This document shows, piece after piece, positions 9,414 to 19,061 of a stretch of DNA of 64,000 nt. The notes below the pieces were generated by a model, which saw only the letters and a list, made by a program, of their open reading frames with translations, searched no databases and was not told the origin of the DNA. The stretch is taken from NCBI RefSeq assembly GCF_016469035.1, contig NZ_JAEHJZ010000003.1, positions 139,882 to 203,881 on the forward strand, in the 5' to 3' direction. The DNA is from Gelidibacter salicanalis (GTDB taxonomy: Bacteria > Bacteroidota > Bacteroidia > Flavobacteriales > Flavobacteriaceae). Each line of letters starts with the position of its first letter. Positions within the stretch are counted from its first letter, which is position 1. The position numbers were made by a program, and so were the translations under genes.

Positions 9414-9439
9414 CCCACCCTTAAAAAATTAAGGATGGG
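9414..9439 (-). terminator. Terminator after dnaJ
   Basis: An 11-bp stem, CCCACCCTTAA against TTAAGGATGGG with one mismatch, and a 4-base loop. Read on the minus strand it is followed by a T-rich stretch. It separates grpE-dnaJ from the ABC transporter run. Confidence 0.75.
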
Positions 9440-9524
9440 AAAAAATTGCTATGAAAAAGAAAAATTATCACTAAATATAGTAGTGATATCCAAATATAGT
9501 CATTTTTATCAAAATACGCCGTGG

Positions 9525-10652
9525 TTATGAAAACATATCTTTGACTTTTTCAAAAAACGATTTATCAGAACTTTCCGGTTTAGGCTGGAAATGCTCATCA
9601 TTCCTCATACTCTCGAAGAAATCTTTTTGCTCTTTATTCAAGGTTTTTGGCGTCCACACATTAATGTGCACCAATAGATCACCTTTTCCGTAGCCATTGA
9701 TACTAGGGATTCCTTTACCTCTTAAACGCAGTATTTTACCAGATTGAACGCCTGGCTCAATCTTGATTCTTACTTTGCCCGTAACGGTGTCTATTTCTTG
9801 ACTGTTACCTAAAACTGCATCTGGTAAACTCACATACAAATCATAATGCAAGTTGTCTCCTTCGCGTTTTAACGTGCTGTGCTCTTCTTCTTGAATGGCA
9901 ACCAGTAAATCTCCAGAAATCCCATTTCCTGGTGCCTCATTCCCTTTTCCTGTTACTTTTAACTGCATACCATCCACAACACCGGCTGGAATCTTAACAG
10001 AAACCGTTTCTTCTTGTAGTACCAAGCCTTGTGCATCTGCATCAGCTGGCTTTTTATCAATCATCTCTCCCGCACCACCACATGTAGGACATGGCGAAGA
10101 TGTTTGCATACGCCCCAATATGGTATTGGTGACTCGCATCACCTGTCCAGAACCATTACAACTTGTACAGGTTTTATAAGTTGTGCCTGAAGCCTGAACT
10201 TTACGCTTCACTTTTAATTTCTTCTCAACGCCGTTGGCTATTTCTTCTAAGGTTAAGGTAATTCTAATTCGTAAATTACTGCCCTTAACACGTCTTTGCT
10301 GACCGCCAAAGCCACCACCAAAACCTGAAAATCCGCCACCGCCGCCAAAGCCGCCACCAAAAATATCACCAAACTGACTAAAGATGTCGTCCATATTCAT
10401 GCCGCCACCGTTAAAACCACCCGCACCCCCTTGGAATGCTTGATGACCAAATTGGTCATAACGAGCCTTCTTTTCAGGATTGCTCAGCACTTCATAAGCT
10501 TCAGCAGCTTTTTTGAACATGTCTTCTGCCGCCTTATCGTCTGGATTTTTGTCTGGATGATACTTTATAGCCTTCTTTCTATACGCTTTTTTAATGTCGC
10601 TAGCCGAAGCACTTTTGTCTATTTTCAGTATGTCGTAATAATCTTCCTTCAT
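9525..10652 (-). CDS. dnaJ: Chaperone DnaJ with a reduced zinc-binding region
   Basis: A 375-residue Hsp40 co-chaperone that stimulates DnaK. The J domain (1-70) carries the HPD motif at 32-34, and a long Gly/Phe-rich linker follows (about 75-120). The central region has only two CxxCxGxG motifs, CTSCNGSG and CPTCGGAG, instead of the canonical four, so at most one zinc centre can form. The C-terminal substrate-binding domains are intact. It follows grpE by 44 bp, giving a grpE-dnaJ operon. From memory, other flavobacterial DnaJ proteins share this short form. Confidence 0.95.
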   Translation of the reverse strand: MKEDYYDILKIDKSASASDIKKAYRKKAIKYHPDKNPDDKAAEDMFKKAAEAYEVLSNPEKKARYDQFGHQAFQGGAGGFNGGGMNMDDIFSQFGDIFGGGFGGGGGFSGFGGGFGGQQRRVKGSNLRIRITLTLEEIANGVEKKLKVKRKVQASGTTYKTCTSCNGSGQVMRVTNTILGRMQTSSPCPTCGGAGEMIDKKPADADAQGLVLQEETVSVKIPAGVVDGMQLKVTGKGNEAPGNGISGDLLVAIQEEEHSTLKREGDNLHYDLYVSLPDAVLGNSQEIDTVTGKVRIKIEPGVQSGKILRLRGKGIPSINGYGKGDLLVHINVWTPKTLNKEQKDFFESMRNDEHFQPKPESSDKSFFEKVKDMFS

Positions 10653-10696
10653 TGTATAGTATTTCTAATCTATTCCTAAATAATCACTCGCTTGGT

Positions 10697-11227
10697 TTAA
10701 GACCCTGTAATTACCTTAGGAAAACGAATCACTTTATCGCCCATTTTATAGCCTTTTTCAATAACATCTATAATCTTACCCTTCAAATCATCAGAAGGCG
10801 CCGGAATTTGGGTAATGGCCTCGTGCAAATCTGCATTAAAAACGTCTCCCTTTTCTACAGCTACCTCTTCAAGACCTTTAATTTCTAGAGTATTCTTAAA
10901 TTTGTTGCGTATCAATTCCACCCCTTTTAAGAGTTCATTTTCATCTGACTTTGAAATCTCATTAAGAGCTCTATCAAAATCGTCCAATACCGGTAAAAGT
11001 GACACTATTACATCTTGACCTGCCGTTTTGAATAAATCCATTCGTTCTTTGGTCGTGCGTTTTTTATAATTTTCAAATTCTGCAAACAGCCGTAAAAACT
11101 TATCTTTTTCTTTACCTAAGTCTTCTTGCAACTGCTCTTCAACACTTAACTCTTCAGTTTGTGGAGTCTCATGTATAGGATCCTCAACGTTTGTTTCAAC
11201 GTCTTCTACTTTATCTTTTTTGCTCAT
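10697..11227 (-). CDS. grpE: Nucleotide exchange factor GrpE
   Basis: A 176-residue cytoplasmic nucleotide exchange factor for DnaK. An acidic, disordered N-terminus of about 30 residues leads into a long coiled coil (LGKEKDKFLRLFAEFENYKKR) and a C-terminal beta domain with the family pattern KGYKMGDKVIRFPKVITG. The start at 11227 (MSKKDK) is preferred; an in-frame ATG five codons upstream (11242) is also possible. A consensus promoter lies 40 bp upstream. First gene of grpE-dnaJ. Confidence 0.95.
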   Translation of the reverse strand: MSKKDKVEDVETNVEDPIHETPQTEELSVEEQLQEDLGKEKDKFLRLFAEFENYKKRTTKERMDLFKTAGQDVIVSLLPVLDDFDRALNEISKSDENELLKGVELIRNKFKNTLEIKGLEEVAVEKGDVFNADLHEAITQIPAPSDDLKGKIIDVIEKGYKMGDKVIRFPKVITGS

Positions 11228-11266
11228 AATTTTGAACTTCATTTTAAATCTTCATTTTTCAATTGG

Positions 11267-11298
11267 CAAAAGTACTGCCATTATTCATAAAATGTCAA
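11267..11298 (-). promoter_or_regulatory. Promoter of grpE-dnaJ
   Basis: On the minus strand there is a TTG (-33 element, 11296-11298), a 21-base spacer and TACTTTTG (-7 element, 11267-11274). This fits the Bacteroidetes primary sigma consensus TTG-N17..23-TAnnTTTG. No CIRCE-type inverted repeat is visible beside it. The rest of the 11243-11576 gap shows no other feature I can support. Confidence 0.65.
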
Positions 11299-11576
11299 AA
11301 TGTCATAGATTAATTTATCATTTGTTAACTTATAAGGTTCTACAAAAGTTTCAACTCAAGGCAATTCATAAACTTTGGTAAGTTTATCTGAATTTTGATG
11401 CTGCTGCATTACCGTATTATAAGTCTTTTAAGAGGGTCATATTTTGAATGAGAGACCCAAGGTTGATTTCCTTCACCTTAAAAGTGTGCATTGTGAAAAA
11501 ATCCAAAATTTTATTTCATATGACGTCATGTGTAAAGGATATTTCCTACTTTTCATTACTAAAAAATCAGACACCT

Positions 11577-12167
11577 ATGAAACATTACAATTTAAGCTTT
11601 TTAGCCATTTTATTCACCCTTTCCACAATGGCACAAAAACCCCTTCTCATTGAAGGCCAATGGAAATCTTTGACCTCAATTGAAAAATTTGATCTCGAAT
11701 TTGACTATTCAGACATTGAAATTCCAGATTTTGACAAGGAAGAAGATTATATCGCAGTAAAGATGAAGGAGAAAGAGGAATCTAATCCTGGAGACGGTCT
11801 AATTTGGAAAGAGAAGTATTATTCCGATAGAGACGTGCATTATGAACCTCGATTTGTGGAATCATTTAACAAAAGAGGTGACGAAAAGTCGAGTGAAGAT
11901 TATAACGATTCTGAGTATGTTTTAAAGGTGCATACTACAAAGCTCTATCATGGTTGGAACGTAGGGGTTATGCGAAAACCAGCGCGTATTGACGCTATTA
12001 TTTCCATTTACAAACGCGGTGAGGAGACGGCAATTTTTAAAGTAAAATATGAAGATGTTAAAGGTGCCGATGCAATGGGTTATGATTTCTCAATCCATAG
12101 CAGAGTGGCTGAGGCCTACGCCAAGTTAGCTAAATCATTTTTGAGAGATTTAAAGAGGAAGGCATAA
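11577..12167 (+). CDS. Exported protein of unknown function
   Basis: A 196-residue protein not assigned to a family. The ATG at 11577 is chosen because it begins a clean signal peptide (MKHYNLSFLAILFTLSTMAQ); the longer reading frame from 11448 adds 43 residues with no export character. The mature part is charged, with an acidic stretch around residues 45-75 (DFDKEEDY, KMKEKEES) and no cysteine motif. It is convergent with the epimerase gene and has a terminator after it. Likely periplasmic; function unknown. Confidence 0.7.
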   Translation: MKHYNLSFLAILFTLSTMAQKPLLIEGQWKSLTSIEKFDLEFDYSDIEIPDFDKEEDYIAVKMKEKEESNPGDGLIWKEKYYSDRDVHYEPRFVESFNKRGDEKSSEDYNDSEYVLKVHTTKLYHGWNVGVMRKPARIDAIISIYKRGEETAIFKVKYEDVKGADAMGYDFSIHSRVAEAYAKLAKSFLRDLKRKA

Positions 12168-12196
12168 TTGCTTACCACAATTAACATACAGTTTAC

Positions 12197-12228
12197 GAAG
12201 CCATCTACATCTAAGATGGTTTCTTTTT
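12197..12228 (+). terminator. Terminator after the exported protein gene
   Basis: A 10-bp stem, GAAGCCATCT against AGATGGTTTC with one G-T pair, followed by TTTTT. It lies between convergent genes. Confidence 0.75.
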
Positions 12229-12259
12229 ACTAAAATTCAAGAAACCGTAAGCCATATCA

Positions 12260-13174
12260 CTATTCCTTTTGAAGCAAATCTTCTAGAGCGGGCTGAAGAT
12301 TGGAATACGTAAACCCAAAGCCGTTCTCTTCTATTTTTTTTGAACTCACACGCTGACTTTCATAAAGCAGAATGTGCATCTCACCCAAGACCAACTTCAT
12401 AGCAAATTCAGGTATATTTGGTAAGAATAAGGGTTTATGCAGCGCCTTTGCAACCCCTTTGGTAAGTTCTGTATTAGTAATGGGGTTTGGCGCCACGCCG
12501 TTATAAACACCTTCCAGTTCTTGTTGAATGACATAAACAAATATTCTAGAAAGGTCATACACATGAATCCAGGATTGCCATTGATCTCCAGACCCGAAAG
12601 CTGCTCCAAACCCTAAGGCGGTAGGTTTTACAATTTGTGGCAGTGCCCCTTCTGTATCATCGAGCACCAATCCTATTCTTACTTTGGAGACCACTAACCC
12701 TAATTCTGAAAACTCATCTACTGCGTTTTCCCAGGCTGATACTACCTTACCTAAAAACGTAGGCGATACTCTGCCACAGGACTCTTCATAGTATTTTGTA
12801 AAGGAATGTGGATAAAGCCCAATAGCACTTGCGGAAAGGATGTGTTTAACTTGATGACTTTTCACCTCTGACAGCGCCTTTTTAAGACATTGAAGGGTAT
12901 TGATGCGGCTTTCCATAATGGTTCTTTTATTACTGTCAGTCCATCGCTGCGCTATGTTGGAACCTGCTAGATTAATTATGGCATCAACGTCTTCAAAACA
13001 TTTGGAATCTATAACCCCTTCTTTCGGATTCCAATAGAACCCTTTATAATTATCCTGAGATTCGATTTTTTCTTTTGATGTGGTCAAGTAATGGACTGAA
13101 ATATCCTCCTCATGGCAGCGCTTTACAATCTCCTTCCCTATCAAACCTGTCGCTCCCGTAATTAATATGATCAT
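12260..13174 (-). CDS. TIGR01777-type NAD-dependent epimerase
   Basis: A 304-residue extended short-chain dehydrogenase of the TIGR01777 (YfcH-like) group. The nucleotide-binding GATGLIG motif sits at residues 7-13, AIINLAGSNIAQRW follows near 65, and a C-terminal DUF1731-type region begins about residue 250 with LPNIPEFAMKLVLGEM. These proteins are predicted sugar-nucleotide epimerases, but the reaction is not established. The gene is convergent with the preceding one and stands alone. Confidence 0.88.
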   Translation of the reverse strand: MIILITGATGLIGKEIVKRCHEEDISVHYLTTSKEKIESQDNYKGFYWNPKEGVIDSKCFEDVDAIINLAGSNIAQRWTDSNKRTIMESRINTLQCLKKALSEVKSHQVKHILSASAIGLYPHSFTKYYEESCGRVSPTFLGKVVSAWENAVDEFSELGLVVSKVRIGLVLDDTEGALPQIVKPTALGFGAAFGSGDQWQSWIHVYDLSRIFVYVIQQELEGVYNGVAPNPITNTELTKGVAKALHKPLFLPNIPEFAMKLVLGEMHILLYESQRVSSKKIEENGFGFTYSNLQPALEDLLQKE

Positions 13175-13342
13175 CTATAATTATGCTTTTCATAAAGTTA
13201 ATAAATGCACCTCTCATTAATGATCAATTTACGGTAGGTTTAACACAATTAACATATAATTAGTCCCGGGAAGCTTCAGCCACTACCAATTACTTTCTTT
13301 AAGTTTTATGTACTTCCCATTCTTTTTCTTTGAATGCGTTCT

Positions 13343-14077
13343 TCAAAAAGGCAGGTCATCGCCTTTCGTGGCTCTTAGCATCTCCCTCTTTCCTGGAGGT
13401 CCCGGCAATTTTTCCACACTAAAACCAACATCCTGCATCGCACGGCGCACACTGCCTTTGGCGGCATAGGTTACTAAAACACCTTTTGTTTTTAAAGCAT
13501 CAAACATGATACGGAATATAGATTCTGTCCATAACTCAGGTTGTACACGGGCTCCAAAAGCATCAAAATAAATCAGATCAAACTGGTTTTTTGCAGTAAT
13601 ATCCTTGAACAACTTTTGCTGTTTCTGAAGTTTAAAATGTGGCGTTAATGGAACGTCATGCTCCCATGCACTAAGGTGCAATTGGTCAAACACATGTTTT
13701 CTTTCATTAACCTGAAGTTCTTCAACATAGTTTAGCGCTTCCATTTCTTCAGCAGAAATAGGAAATGCCTCCACGCCACAGTATTGGATATCCACCGTGT
13801 GTTTTTCTGCTTCCAATAAAGTCAAAAAACAATTTAAACCGGTACCAAAACCAATTTCTAAAACAGAAAGATTTCGAGAGTTTTCATTTAAAGAATCTTC
13901 AGATTTCAAAACAGGTCTAAGACCCGCAAGAATATCAAAGCAAAAAAGCAAACCATGTTTGATATACACGTGGTTTGCTTCTTGTATAGCACCATGAATA
14001 GAATGGTACTGTTCATTCCATTCTTCTATCTGAATGGTTTTTGAACCATCTGCGGTAGTAATAATTTTTCGTTGCAA
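13343..14077 (-). CDS. mnmD: tRNA U34 methyltransferase MnmD
   Basis: A 244-residue S-adenosylmethionine-dependent methyltransferase that completes the mnm5s2U modification at the wobble base of several tRNAs. The SAM-binding motif LEIGFGTGLNCFLTLLEA lies near residue 73. The typical IYFDAFGARVQPELWTE and VTYAAKGSVRRAMQDVGF blocks follow. The FAD oxidoreductase half found in the fused MnmC of enterobacteria is absent, as usual in Bacteroidetes. It follows the DUF4920 lipoprotein gene by 3 bp and is probably co-transcribed with it. Confidence 0.93.
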   Translation of the reverse strand: MQRKIITTADGSKTIQIEEWNEQYHSIHGAIQEANHVYIKHGLLFCFDILAGLRPVLKSEDSLNENSRNLSVLEIGFGTGLNCFLTLLEAEKHTVDIQYCGVEAFPISAEEMEALNYVEELQVNERKHVFDQLHLSAWEHDVPLTPHFKLQKQQKLFKDITAKNQFDLIYFDAFGARVQPELWTESIFRIMFDALKTKGVLVTYAAKGSVRRAMQDVGFSVEKLPGPPGKREMLRATKGDDLPF

Positions 14078-14080
14078 GGA

Positions 14081-14587
14081 TTATTCGGATTTTAACAGTA
14101 CGCCATCCGCCTCAAAAGAAAATGTTTTCTTAGGCTCAATTATCGCTTCAATTTCCTCAGCAGATTGGCCTGCATCTTCAGCATAATGACGTTGCTCCTC
14201 TACCGGCACTTCATTTACATACGCCTTTCCGTTAAGCACCACCTCTTGTCCCGCAATATCTTTAGGCATGAAAAACCCATAATCTTTAAATTTTACCATA
14301 ACCTGATTCCCATCTTCAAGATTAAGTTTCAACCAACAACCTTTAGACTGGCACACCTCATCTACTGTACCAACCATTTTGGCATTAATAGTGTCTCCAA
14401 TACGCATTGCTGTGTAAGCATCGGCCATATCTGATGTCGATTTTGCAGCGTCAGCGGTAAAATTTGTTCCTATGGATGTATAATTTCCATTGGTCTGTTC
14501 AACGGCTTTTATCGCTGTATTTTTATCCACAGTTTTACAGGCGACTACCGACAATAAAACTCCGAAAACTATAAGCAATTTTCTCAT
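14081..14587 (-). CDS. DUF4920 family lipoprotein
   Basis: A 168-residue lipoprotein. The start at 14587 gives a lipoprotein signal (MRKLLIVFGVLLSVVAC) with Cys at residue 17; the open frame extends 26 codons further upstream without export character. The mature part has the DUF4920 pattern, including DEVCQSKGCWLKLNLEDG and MVKFKDYGFFMPKDIAG. A TATATTTG (-7 like) motif lies 32 bp upstream of this start. The next gene, mnmD, begins 3 bp after the stop. Function unknown. Confidence 0.85.
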   Translation of the reverse strand: MRKLLIVFGVLLSVVACKTVDKNTAIKAVEQTNGNYTSIGTNFTADAAKSTSDMADAYTAMRIGDTINAKMVGTVDEVCQSKGCWLKLNLEDGNQVMVKFKDYGFFMPKDIAGQEVVLNGKAYVNEVPVEEQRHYAEDAGQSAEEIEAIIEPKKTFSFEADGVLLKSE

Positions 14588-14700
14588 AATAAGTTGATTT
14601 CTATAAAAATAATCGTGACAAATATAACTTTTTTTAAAACAATTTTTTGGTTTTTTATACTGCAAGAAATGACTAAATTTGCAGCATCAAACAAAATAAG

Positions 14701-15774
14701 ATGACAAAACTTACTACATACGAAATCGATATCGTAAAATCAGACACTTCGAAAATTAACGCTGTTGATTTTGATAATTTGATATTTGGGAGAATTTTCA
14801 CCGACCATATGTTTATATGTGACTTTGAAAACAATGCCTGGCAAACGCCAAGGATCATACCTTACCAGGCGATGACCCTAGACCCATCTGCACGCGTATT
14901 TCATTACGGACAGGCTGTTTTTGAAGGTATGAAAGCTTATAAGGATGATGACGGCAAGTTGTGGATGTTCAGACCAGAAGACAACTTCAACCGAATCAAT
15001 AAATCCGCAGCGCGTTTAGCAATGCCGGAATTCCCTAAAGAGTATTTCTTTGAGGGCATCACCAAATTGCTACAAATGGATAGTGAATGGGTAAAACCGG
15101 GCAAAGGCAATTCTTTATATCTGAGACCTTTTATTATTGCTACCGATCCTGCTATTTCGGCTTCGCCGTCAAGCAATTACAGATTTATGATTATTTGCTC
15201 TCCAGCAAAAGCATACTACAGTGATAAAATTAAGGTATTAGTTGCTGAAAAATTCAGTAGATCAGCTAATGGTGGTGTAGGTTTTGCTAAAGCAGCAGGA
15301 AATTATGCCGCTCAATTTTACCCTACAAGTCTTGCACAAAAAAGAGGATTTCAGCAAATTATATGGACCGATGCTGACACTCATGAAAAATTGGAAGAAG
15401 CAGGCACCATGAATGTGTTTTTTAGAGTAAATGACGCTCTGATTACTGCTCCGGTAAGCGATCGAATTTTAGATGGTGTGACACGAAAAAGCATCATTCA
15501 ATTAGCTGAAGACAATGGCATTGATGTAGAAATACGACCAATAACGGTGACGGAACTTAAGAAGGCCTCAAGAAATGGTTCGTTAAAAGAAATTTTCGGA
15601 ACAGGAACTGCTGCAGTTATCAGTCCTATTTCAGCATTTGAACATGCAGAAGAGCTGTTTGAGCTTCCAAATATTGAAAATTCATACGCTGATACTCTCA
15701 AAGATAAAATGCTTAACATTCAGCACAATTTGGCTGAAGATAAGCACGGTTGGAGATACGAGGTAAAATCCTGA
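14701..15774 (+). CDS. ilvE: Branched-chain amino acid aminotransferase
   Basis: A 357-residue class IV PLP-dependent aminotransferase, which interconverts Leu/Ile/Val and their 2-keto acids with glutamate. The length and the GGVGFAKAAGNYAAQ block fit the BCAT2-type subgroup, with Lys197 the expected PLP-binding lysine. RVFHYGQAVFEGMKAY near residue 65 and EEAGTMNVFF near 240 are also conserved. A TAAATTTG (-7 like) element lies at 14674-14681, 19 bp upstream of the start. It is monocistronic, ending in a terminator shared with the convergent MazG-like gene. Confidence 0.95.
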   Translation: MTKLTTYEIDIVKSDTSKINAVDFDNLIFGRIFTDHMFICDFENNAWQTPRIIPYQAMTLDPSARVFHYGQAVFEGMKAYKDDDGKLWMFRPEDNFNRINKSAARLAMPEFPKEYFFEGITKLLQMDSEWVKPGKGNSLYLRPFIIATDPAISASPSSNYRFMIICSPAKAYYSDKIKVLVAEKFSRSANGGVGFAKAAGNYAAQFYPTSLAQKRGFQQIIWTDADTHEKLEEAGTMNVFFRVNDALITAPVSDRILDGVTRKSIIQLAEDNGIDVEIRPITVTELKKASRNGSLKEIFGTGTAAVISPISAFEHAEELFELPNIENSYADTLKDKMLNIQHNLAEDKHGWRYEVKS

Positions 15775-15790
15775 AACAGGAACTCAATTT

Positions 15791-15833
15791 AAAACCCCAA
15801 TTATAATAGATCAGCTATGGAAATTGGGGTTTT
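15791..15833. terminator. Bidirectional terminator between ilvE and the MazG-like gene
   Basis: A 12-bp perfect stem, AAAACCCCAATT against AATTGGGGTTTT, with a 19-base loop. It serves both convergent genes. Confidence 0.85.
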
Positions 15834-15839
15834 AATGTT

Positions 15840-16226
15840 TTAAGGATTGAGTATTTTATCAATATTTGGGACAAAATAATTGGGGCCTTTCAGCACTTTT
15901 CCGTCTTCGCGATAAATTGGTTCCCCATCTGCGCCTAGTTTGCTCATATTGCTCTTTTGGATCTCGTCAAAGACCTCTTCAATTTTATGTTGTAAACCAT
16001 GTTCAATGATGGTGCCACATAAAATGTAGAGCATATCTCCTAAAGCATCCGCCACTTCAACCAGATCATTAGCATTGGCAGCGTCCAAATATTCCTCATT
16101 TTCCTCTCGCATCAGTTTGTAACGCAGCATATTTTTCTCTATCCCCAAATTGGCTTTTGGCGTTTCTCTATGGCCAATCTTAAAGGCGGTATGAAAAGCT
16201 TTAACGGCTTCAATTTTCTTTTTCAT
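15840..16226 (-). CDS. MazG-like nucleotide pyrophosphohydrolase
   Basis: A 128-residue all-alpha NTP pyrophosphatase of the MazG/phosphoribosyl-ATP pyrophosphohydrolase-like fold. The metal-binding pattern EENEEYLDA, then EVADALGDMLYIL, is visible at about residues 38-72. Such enzymes split nucleoside triphosphates, often non-canonical ones, into monophosphate and pyrophosphate. The precise substrate is not known. Monocistronic, convergent with ilvE. Confidence 0.85.
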   Translation of the reverse strand: MKKKIEAVKAFHTAFKIGHRETPKANLGIEKNMLRYKLMREENEEYLDAANANDLVEVADALGDMLYILCGTIIEHGLQHKIEEVFDEIQKSNMSKLGADGEPIYREDGKVLKGPNYFVPNIDKILNP

Positions 16227-16603
16227 AGGGAGATCATTTTTATAATTTATTTCATTATTGTCCGATAAAGAATAAAGATCGCTGCGCTTATAGTCCCGAT
16301 AACTATCGGGAAAAGAACAGAGATTTGATTATAACTGACTGATAAACAATCGTTATTCTAAATTAAATTTACCCAATCTCTCTAAGTGAAATTGGTTTTA
16401 AATAGCAAGGTACCATTTTTAATATCTCTTACCAGGTCTTACTTTAATGGACTTTGTAAACTTTCTACTTATTTTACCGGACACTCATGAATTTATTTTA
16501 AAGTGAATAAAAACTAAAAGATATTTATGGCAAATCCACCATTTTTAAGACATCCATGTCTCGGATTACAATAGTTTGAGTAATTTTGCATAAAAATAGC
16601 GAT
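16227..16603. other. Non-coding gap with one short palindrome
   Basis: 377 bp without a gene. It holds an 18-bp inverted repeat, TCCCGATAACTATCGGGA, at about 16293-16310 and, near its end, TAATTTTG (16581-16588), a -7 element for the small membrane protein gene. A shorter related palindrome occurs near 50509. I see nothing else. Confidence 0.6.
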
Positions 16604-16789
16604 ATGTTTACAAATGGTCAATTGGTTTTTGGAGGTTTATTTGCAATTGTCTTTGCTGTTGTATTGTTTTACACCTATCGTAAAGACTTAAAACTACACC
16701 GAAAATATTACAAAGGAAGTCTCTGGATTCTACTTGCTTTTATTGGATTTATTGTAATGCTTAGTCTGGTGAAGTATGTCATTGTATGA
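16604..16789 (+). CDS. Small two-helix membrane protein
   Basis: A 61-residue protein with two membrane helices (about residues 8-24 and 39-58) separated by a basic loop, YRKDLKLHRKYYKG. The start at 16604 is preferred over one six codons upstream because a TAATTTTG -7 element overlaps the longer version. No family is recognised with certainty, but small proteins of this shape are common in flavobacteria. It ends before a strong bidirectional terminator. Confidence 0.65.
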   Translation: MFTNGQLVFGGLFAIVFAVVLFYTYRKDLKLHRKYYKGSLWILLAFIGFIVMLSLVKYVIV

Positions 16790-16863
16790 TTAACTCATCT
16801 TTGACCTCTGTTTGCTAAGCAGCATATTTCTTAATTTTACTCCTTAAGAATGACTTGAAATAA

Positions 16864-16894
16864 AAAAGCAGGATATTTTAAATATCCTGCTTTT
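16864..16894. terminator. Strong bidirectional terminator
   Basis: A 15-bp perfect stem (AAAAGCAGGATATTT and its complement) around a single base, flanked by A and T runs. It lies between the small membrane protein gene and the convergent DPP III gene. Confidence 0.9.
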
Positions 16895-16917
16895 ACATTT
16901 ATCAACTTCTTTAGAAA

Positions 16918-18969
16918 TTAATTATCGCCTTTTAGAAAGCTATACGTTTTACTGTATTCTAACATTTGGATAGGAAAAGATTCTGGTTGGGTTACTTTAA
17001 TAGCTGTAATCTCACCAGTATCATCCATCTCTGGTACTAATACAGGATTTACAAAACCGCTATAAGGCGCACCGGTAAATTGCTCATTTCTTTTCAAAAT
17101 TTCTGTATGCAATTTCTGATCGACCTTTACCCCATAATTTTCCACTAAATTCTCCACGGCTTTATAATCTCCTTCTGATTTGATACGTTGTGTTTCACGT
17201 AACAATTGTCCGAAAAGCTCATGTAATTGATCATAGTCATTGATGTTGTAATAGGTTTTACCGTCACGCGTTACTTTTTCGATGACGTTATCCTTTTGCC
17301 CTTTTTCAAAAACCCAAGCACTCACCCATTGTCTGTTTCTCATATGGGACTCTTCAACATCATCGCCTATATTCAAACGGATCAGCTGTGTCATCAATCC
17401 GTTACGGATATAACCATCATAGGCAGCCATTCCCATTTTTTTCCAGTCGTCTACCAATCCTAATTCTTGTAATTTTGGATTGTACAAATAGTAAAGCCCA
17501 ACCAAATCCGCTCGTCCTTCCTCTAAGGTTGATGCATAGGTTTTAAGGGTTTCTTTAGTCTCGCCAATACCAGGATTTAATTGTCCTGAGGCATGACCAA
17601 TAACTTCGTGTAAGGCCGTGTGCAACTTGTCGGCTATTTGACCATACTGCTCTTCCAATTGCAATTCTTCATCATCATGAACAAATTCTTTCAATCGGTC
17701 TGTGCTCCCCGCATTGTTATAGGCGTTGATAATGTTTCCAAGAGAAACCGATTTACTTCCTACTGCAGCACGGATCCAGTTAGCGTTGGGCAAGTTGACC
17801 CCAATAGGCGTGCTAGGAGACGCATCGCCAGCTTCGCCAGCCACATTGACCACTTTATAGGTCACCCCAACTACATTTTTCTTTTTATGCGCATCCATTA
17901 AAGGTGAATTATCTTCAAACCACTGTGCGTTATCAGACAAAACCTTCATTTTTTGCGACATGTCAAAATCGTTGATTTGCACAATACTTTCATAAGAACC
18001 TGTGTATCCCAATGGGTCATTATAGACTTCAATAAAACTATTGATATAATCTACATTACCAGAAGTTGCAGCGGTCCAAGCTACATTATAGTCGTCCCAT
18101 GTTTGTAAATCGCCGGTATTATAATAGTCTATCAATAATCCCAAAGCGTCACCTTGCTCTTTGTTTTCAGCAACTCCTTGCGCCAGCTTCAACCATTTAA
18201 CAATTTCGTCGATTGCTGATCCGTAGAGTCCTCCTGATTTGTACACCAATTCTTTTACCTCACCATTTTCTTTCACCAATTTAGAATTCAGTCCATGAGA
18301 TAGTGGTTTTTTTTGATTAGGTGATTTTTTATTTTTGTAGAATTTCTCCACATCAGCAGTGGTCACATCTGGACCATAGAAATTAACCGCTGATTGTGCC
18401 ACATTATCCACACCTTTTGCCTGATTGACTTTCTTAGCATCCTTATCGTTAAAAATAACTTCAAAGGCTTCTCCCTCTAGTGTAGCATTGGTTTCAGCTA
18501 ACAAAGTTTTCAAAAATTCCTTGGAGAATTCAGGCTTTATTTTATCGTTGGAATAATGGTGATGAATCCCATTCCCGAACCAAACACGTTTTAAATAGGT
18601 TTCAAAAGCTTTCCAATCGTCTGACGATTTATCACCGTTGTAATTGGAATAGACTGTTTCTAATGCCGTTCTGATTTTGAGGTTATGACGGTAATTTTGA
18701 TCCCACATAATGTCGCGACCCACTAATCCTGCCTGCGTTAAATAGTAGACTAATTTTTGTTCTTTTAAGGTCAAGTTCTCCCAGCCTGGAATTTGGTAAC
18801 GCAGAATTTTAATATCAGCAAACTGCTCCACATTATAATCAAATGACGCTTTGCTGTCTTTGTACGCCACGGTATCCGCTTGTGCGTCAGTATTTGTTTT
18901 TGATTCGTTCTTGCAGGAATAAGTCAAGCTCATTGCCAATGCAATTCCGAAAATCATTTTTAAGTTCAT
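16918..18969 (-). CDS. Dipeptidyl peptidase III family zinc peptidase (M49), lipoprotein
   Basis: A 683-residue M49 peptidase. The hallmark zinc motif appears as HEVIGH near residue 453, and EEGRADLVGLYYLY near 480 supplies the third ligand region. DPP III enzymes remove dipeptides from the N-terminus of short peptides. The N-terminal signal ends in a lipobox-like LTYSC (Cys at about residue 19), so the enzyme is probably membrane-anchored facing the periplasm, unlike cytosolic eukaryotic DPP III. Monocistronic. Confidence 0.92.
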   Translation of the reverse strand: MNLKMIFGIALAMSLTYSCKNESKTNTDAQADTVAYKDSKASFDYNVEQFADIKILRYQIPGWENLTLKEQKLVYYLTQAGLVGRDIMWDQNYRHNLKIRTALETVYSNYNGDKSSDDWKAFETYLKRVWFGNGIHHHYSNDKIKPEFSKEFLKTLLAETNATLEGEAFEVIFNDKDAKKVNQAKGVDNVAQSAVNFYGPDVTTADVEKFYKNKKSPNQKKPLSHGLNSKLVKENGEVKELVYKSGGLYGSAIDEIVKWLKLAQGVAENKEQGDALGLLIDYYNTGDLQTWDDYNVAWTAATSGNVDYINSFIEVYNDPLGYTGSYESIVQINDFDMSQKMKVLSDNAQWFEDNSPLMDAHKKKNVVGVTYKVVNVAGEAGDASPSTPIGVNLPNANWIRAAVGSKSVSLGNIINAYNNAGSTDRLKEFVHDDEELQLEEQYGQIADKLHTALHEVIGHASGQLNPGIGETKETLKTYASTLEEGRADLVGLYYLYNPKLQELGLVDDWKKMGMAAYDGYIRNGLMTQLIRLNIGDDVEESHMRNRQWVSAWVFEKGQKDNVIEKVTRDGKTYYNINDYDQLHELFGQLLRETQRIKSEGDYKAVENLVENYGVKVDQKLHTEILKRNEQFTGAPYSGFVNPVLVPEMDDTGEITAIKVTQPESFPIQMLEYSKTYSFLKGDN

Positions 18970-19061
18970 CAGTTAAATTTTAAATTATTATACAACAAAT
19001 GTAATATTTATTAAGATACTATAAAATTGTCTATCTTTGATTAACATTACAAAAACCGCGG

